Shown in pieces: positions 6,499-6,948 of a stretch of DNA of 6,948 nucleotides. Under the pieces are notes generated by a model. That model saw only the letters and a list, made by a program, of their open reading frames with translations, did not search any database and had not been told where the DNA came from. Source of the stretch: Candidatus Cloacimonas sp. 4484_275 (GTDB lineage: Bacteria; Cloacimonadota; Cloacimonadia; Cloacimonadales; TCS61); NCBI GenBank assembly GCA_002085205.1, contig NATF01000064.1, positions 1 to 6,948 of the forward strand, written 5' to 3'. Made by a program: the position numbers and the translations under genes. How positions within the stretch are numbered: position 1 is the first letter of the stretch; each line of letters starts with the position of its first letter.

Positions 6499-6840
6499 AT
6501 GATTAAAAAAAAACTTTTGAATATAAAAAAAGTTCTGACGACAGCCGATGTTGTTCTTGTTGTCGTTTTGTTAGTGTTATCTTTGTTTTTGTTCTATAAA
6601 ATCGGGAAAAAATCCTCTCAACAGGAAGTTGAAATTTATTTTCACAATCAATTGATAAAAAAAGTTCCTCTTTCACAGAATCGGGAAATTAAAATATCCG
6701 ACGGAATAATTGCAGAAATAAGAAACGGAAAAGTTCGTATGAAAAAATCAACCTGCAAACACCAATATTGCGTTAAACAAGGTTGGACGGATAGTTTTCC
6801 TATTATTTGTGTTCCCAATGAAATTTTGTGTTCCCAATGA
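6499..6840 (+). CDS. NusG domain II-containing membrane-anchored protein, C-terminus frameshifted
   Basis: The product is 113 aa as it stands. A single membrane helix lies at about 14-34 (TTADVVLVVVLLVLSLFLFY). It is followed by an extracytoplasmic NusG-domain-II-like beta domain: VEIYFHNQLIKKVPL, IKISDGIIAEIRNGKVRM, then STCKHQYCVKQGW with Cys 86 and 91, and IICVPNEI. In the family the end reads like S-x-C-x-x-x-x-C-V-K-x-G-W then IVCLPN and one more strand. Here the frame runs into LCSQ and a stop because a 19-bp tandem duplication shifts it. Removing one copy gives a 126-aa protein ending at 6898 with a normal last strand (ISIVVQNKKEKHKILITR). Family members often lie near Gx-transporter, ApbE or Rnf genes in anaerobes, from memory. 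Function unknown. The lesion may be harmless, inactivating or an assembly error. Confidence 0.82.
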   Translation: MIKKKLLNIKKVLTTADVVLVVVLLVLSLFLFYKIGKKSSQQEVEIYFHNQLIKKVPLSQNREIKISDGIIAEIRNGKVRMKKSTCKHQYCVKQGWTDSFPIICVPNEILCSQ

Positions 6841-6845
6841 AATTT
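6806..6845 (+). repeat. 19-bp tandem duplication disrupting the NusG_II gene
   Basis: A 21-nt stretch at 6806-6826, beginning TTTGTGTTCCC, is repeated exactly at 6825-6845, a period of 19 bp. Since 19 is not a multiple of three, the second copy moves translation out of frame and stops it at TGA 6838-6840. Excision of one unit restores an open frame to 6898. Identity of the two copies points to a recent slippage event or to an assembly or library artefact. Confidence 0.92.
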
Positions 6846-6898
6846 CAATTGTAGTCCAAAACAAAAAAGAGAAACATAAAATCCTGATTACCAGATAA
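6830..6898 (+). pseudogene. Displaced C-terminal codons of the NusG_II gene
   Basis: In the frame of the second repeat copy, codons from GTT 6830 read VPNEISIVVQNKKEKHKILITR and stop at TAA 6896-6898. This is a natural continuation of the family's last beta strand plus a short basic tail. It is read only if the 19-bp duplication is absent or bypassed, so as sequenced these codons are untranslated. The open frame right up to a stop next to the convergent gene supports the view that the duplication is recent. Confidence 0.7.
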
Positions 6899-6900
6899 AA

Positions 6901-6948
6901 TTATCTTCTTTCGCTGTATTTTTTATAGACAATTTCAATATCTCGGAT
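6901..6948 (-). CDS. Possible C-terminal end of a convergent gene, cut by window edge
   Basis: On the minus strand, the last 16 codons read IRDIEIVYKKYSERR and then TAA (complement of 6901-6903). Codon use (GAA, AAA, AGA) resembles the other genes. Its stop lies 2 nt from the restored NusG_II stop, within the inverted repeat AGATAA-AA-TTATCT at 6893-6906. The frame is only 48 nt long and open by chance is quite possible. No function can be given. Confidence 0.3.
   Translation of the reverse strand: MRDIEIVYKKYSERR

Noticed and set aside
1..6948. CRISPR array, insertion sequence, tRNA or rRNA genes, defence or toxin-antitoxin genes
   Set aside because: No spaced direct repeats, transposase motifs, terminal inverted repeats, tRNA cloverleaf or rRNA-like sequence were seen, and the dense gene layout leaves little room for them.

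Overview
The window is AT-rich DNA from a Gram-negative bacterium. It carries a dense, co-directional run of genes on the + strand: gaps of 0-32 nt or short overlaps, and no internal promoter or intrinsic terminator that I can see. Kdo transferase (WaaA) implies an LPS-type outer membrane, and the second gene encodes a lipoprotein with a signal peptidase II site. The AmrS-type radical SAM enzyme suggests an anaerobic lifestyle. The overall style (A-rich codons, weak Shine-Dalgarno sites, a lipoprotein with a W-x-Y...AGTF...PGIGLI pattern) fits the FCB superphylum, possibly Cloacimonadota. That placement is inference and was not computed.

Layout. 1-381: 3' part of a PTS EIIA (PtsN-like) domain with its phospho-acceptor His. 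388-1098: predicted lipoprotein. 1071-1907: YicC-family endoribonuclease lacking its N-terminal MTGFG segment. 1897-2334: small two-helix membrane protein with a soluble PH-like C-terminal part. 2334-2423: 29-codon reading frame resembling the N-terminal winged helix of RNase R. 2420-4255: RNase R body. 4263-5471: waaA. 5504-6478: AmmeMemoRadiSam radical SAM enzyme. 6499-6840: NusG-domain-II membrane-anchored protein whose 3' end is frameshifted by a 19-bp tandem duplication. 6901-6948: possible tail of a convergent minus-strand gene.

Functional themes: RNA turnover (YicC, RNase R), cell envelope (lipoprotein, PH-like membrane protein, WaaA), phosphotransfer control (EIIA) and anaerobic cofactor or protein chemistry (AmrS, NusG_II). 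I see housekeeping and accessory genes, not a defence island, CRISPR array, mobile element or new multi-gene system.

The most notable signal is that three gene termini look damaged in under 7 kb. The yicC start is missing and its frame overlaps the lipoprotein gene next to an A-AAA-AAA heptamer. The rnr 5' end is split, with about 55-60 codons apparently missing. The NusG_II 3' end is displaced by the 19-bp duplication. Either the sequence carries indel or assembly errors, or the genes are decaying, or, less likely, they are expressed by recoding or slippage. Raw-read inspection and comparison with a close relative would decide.
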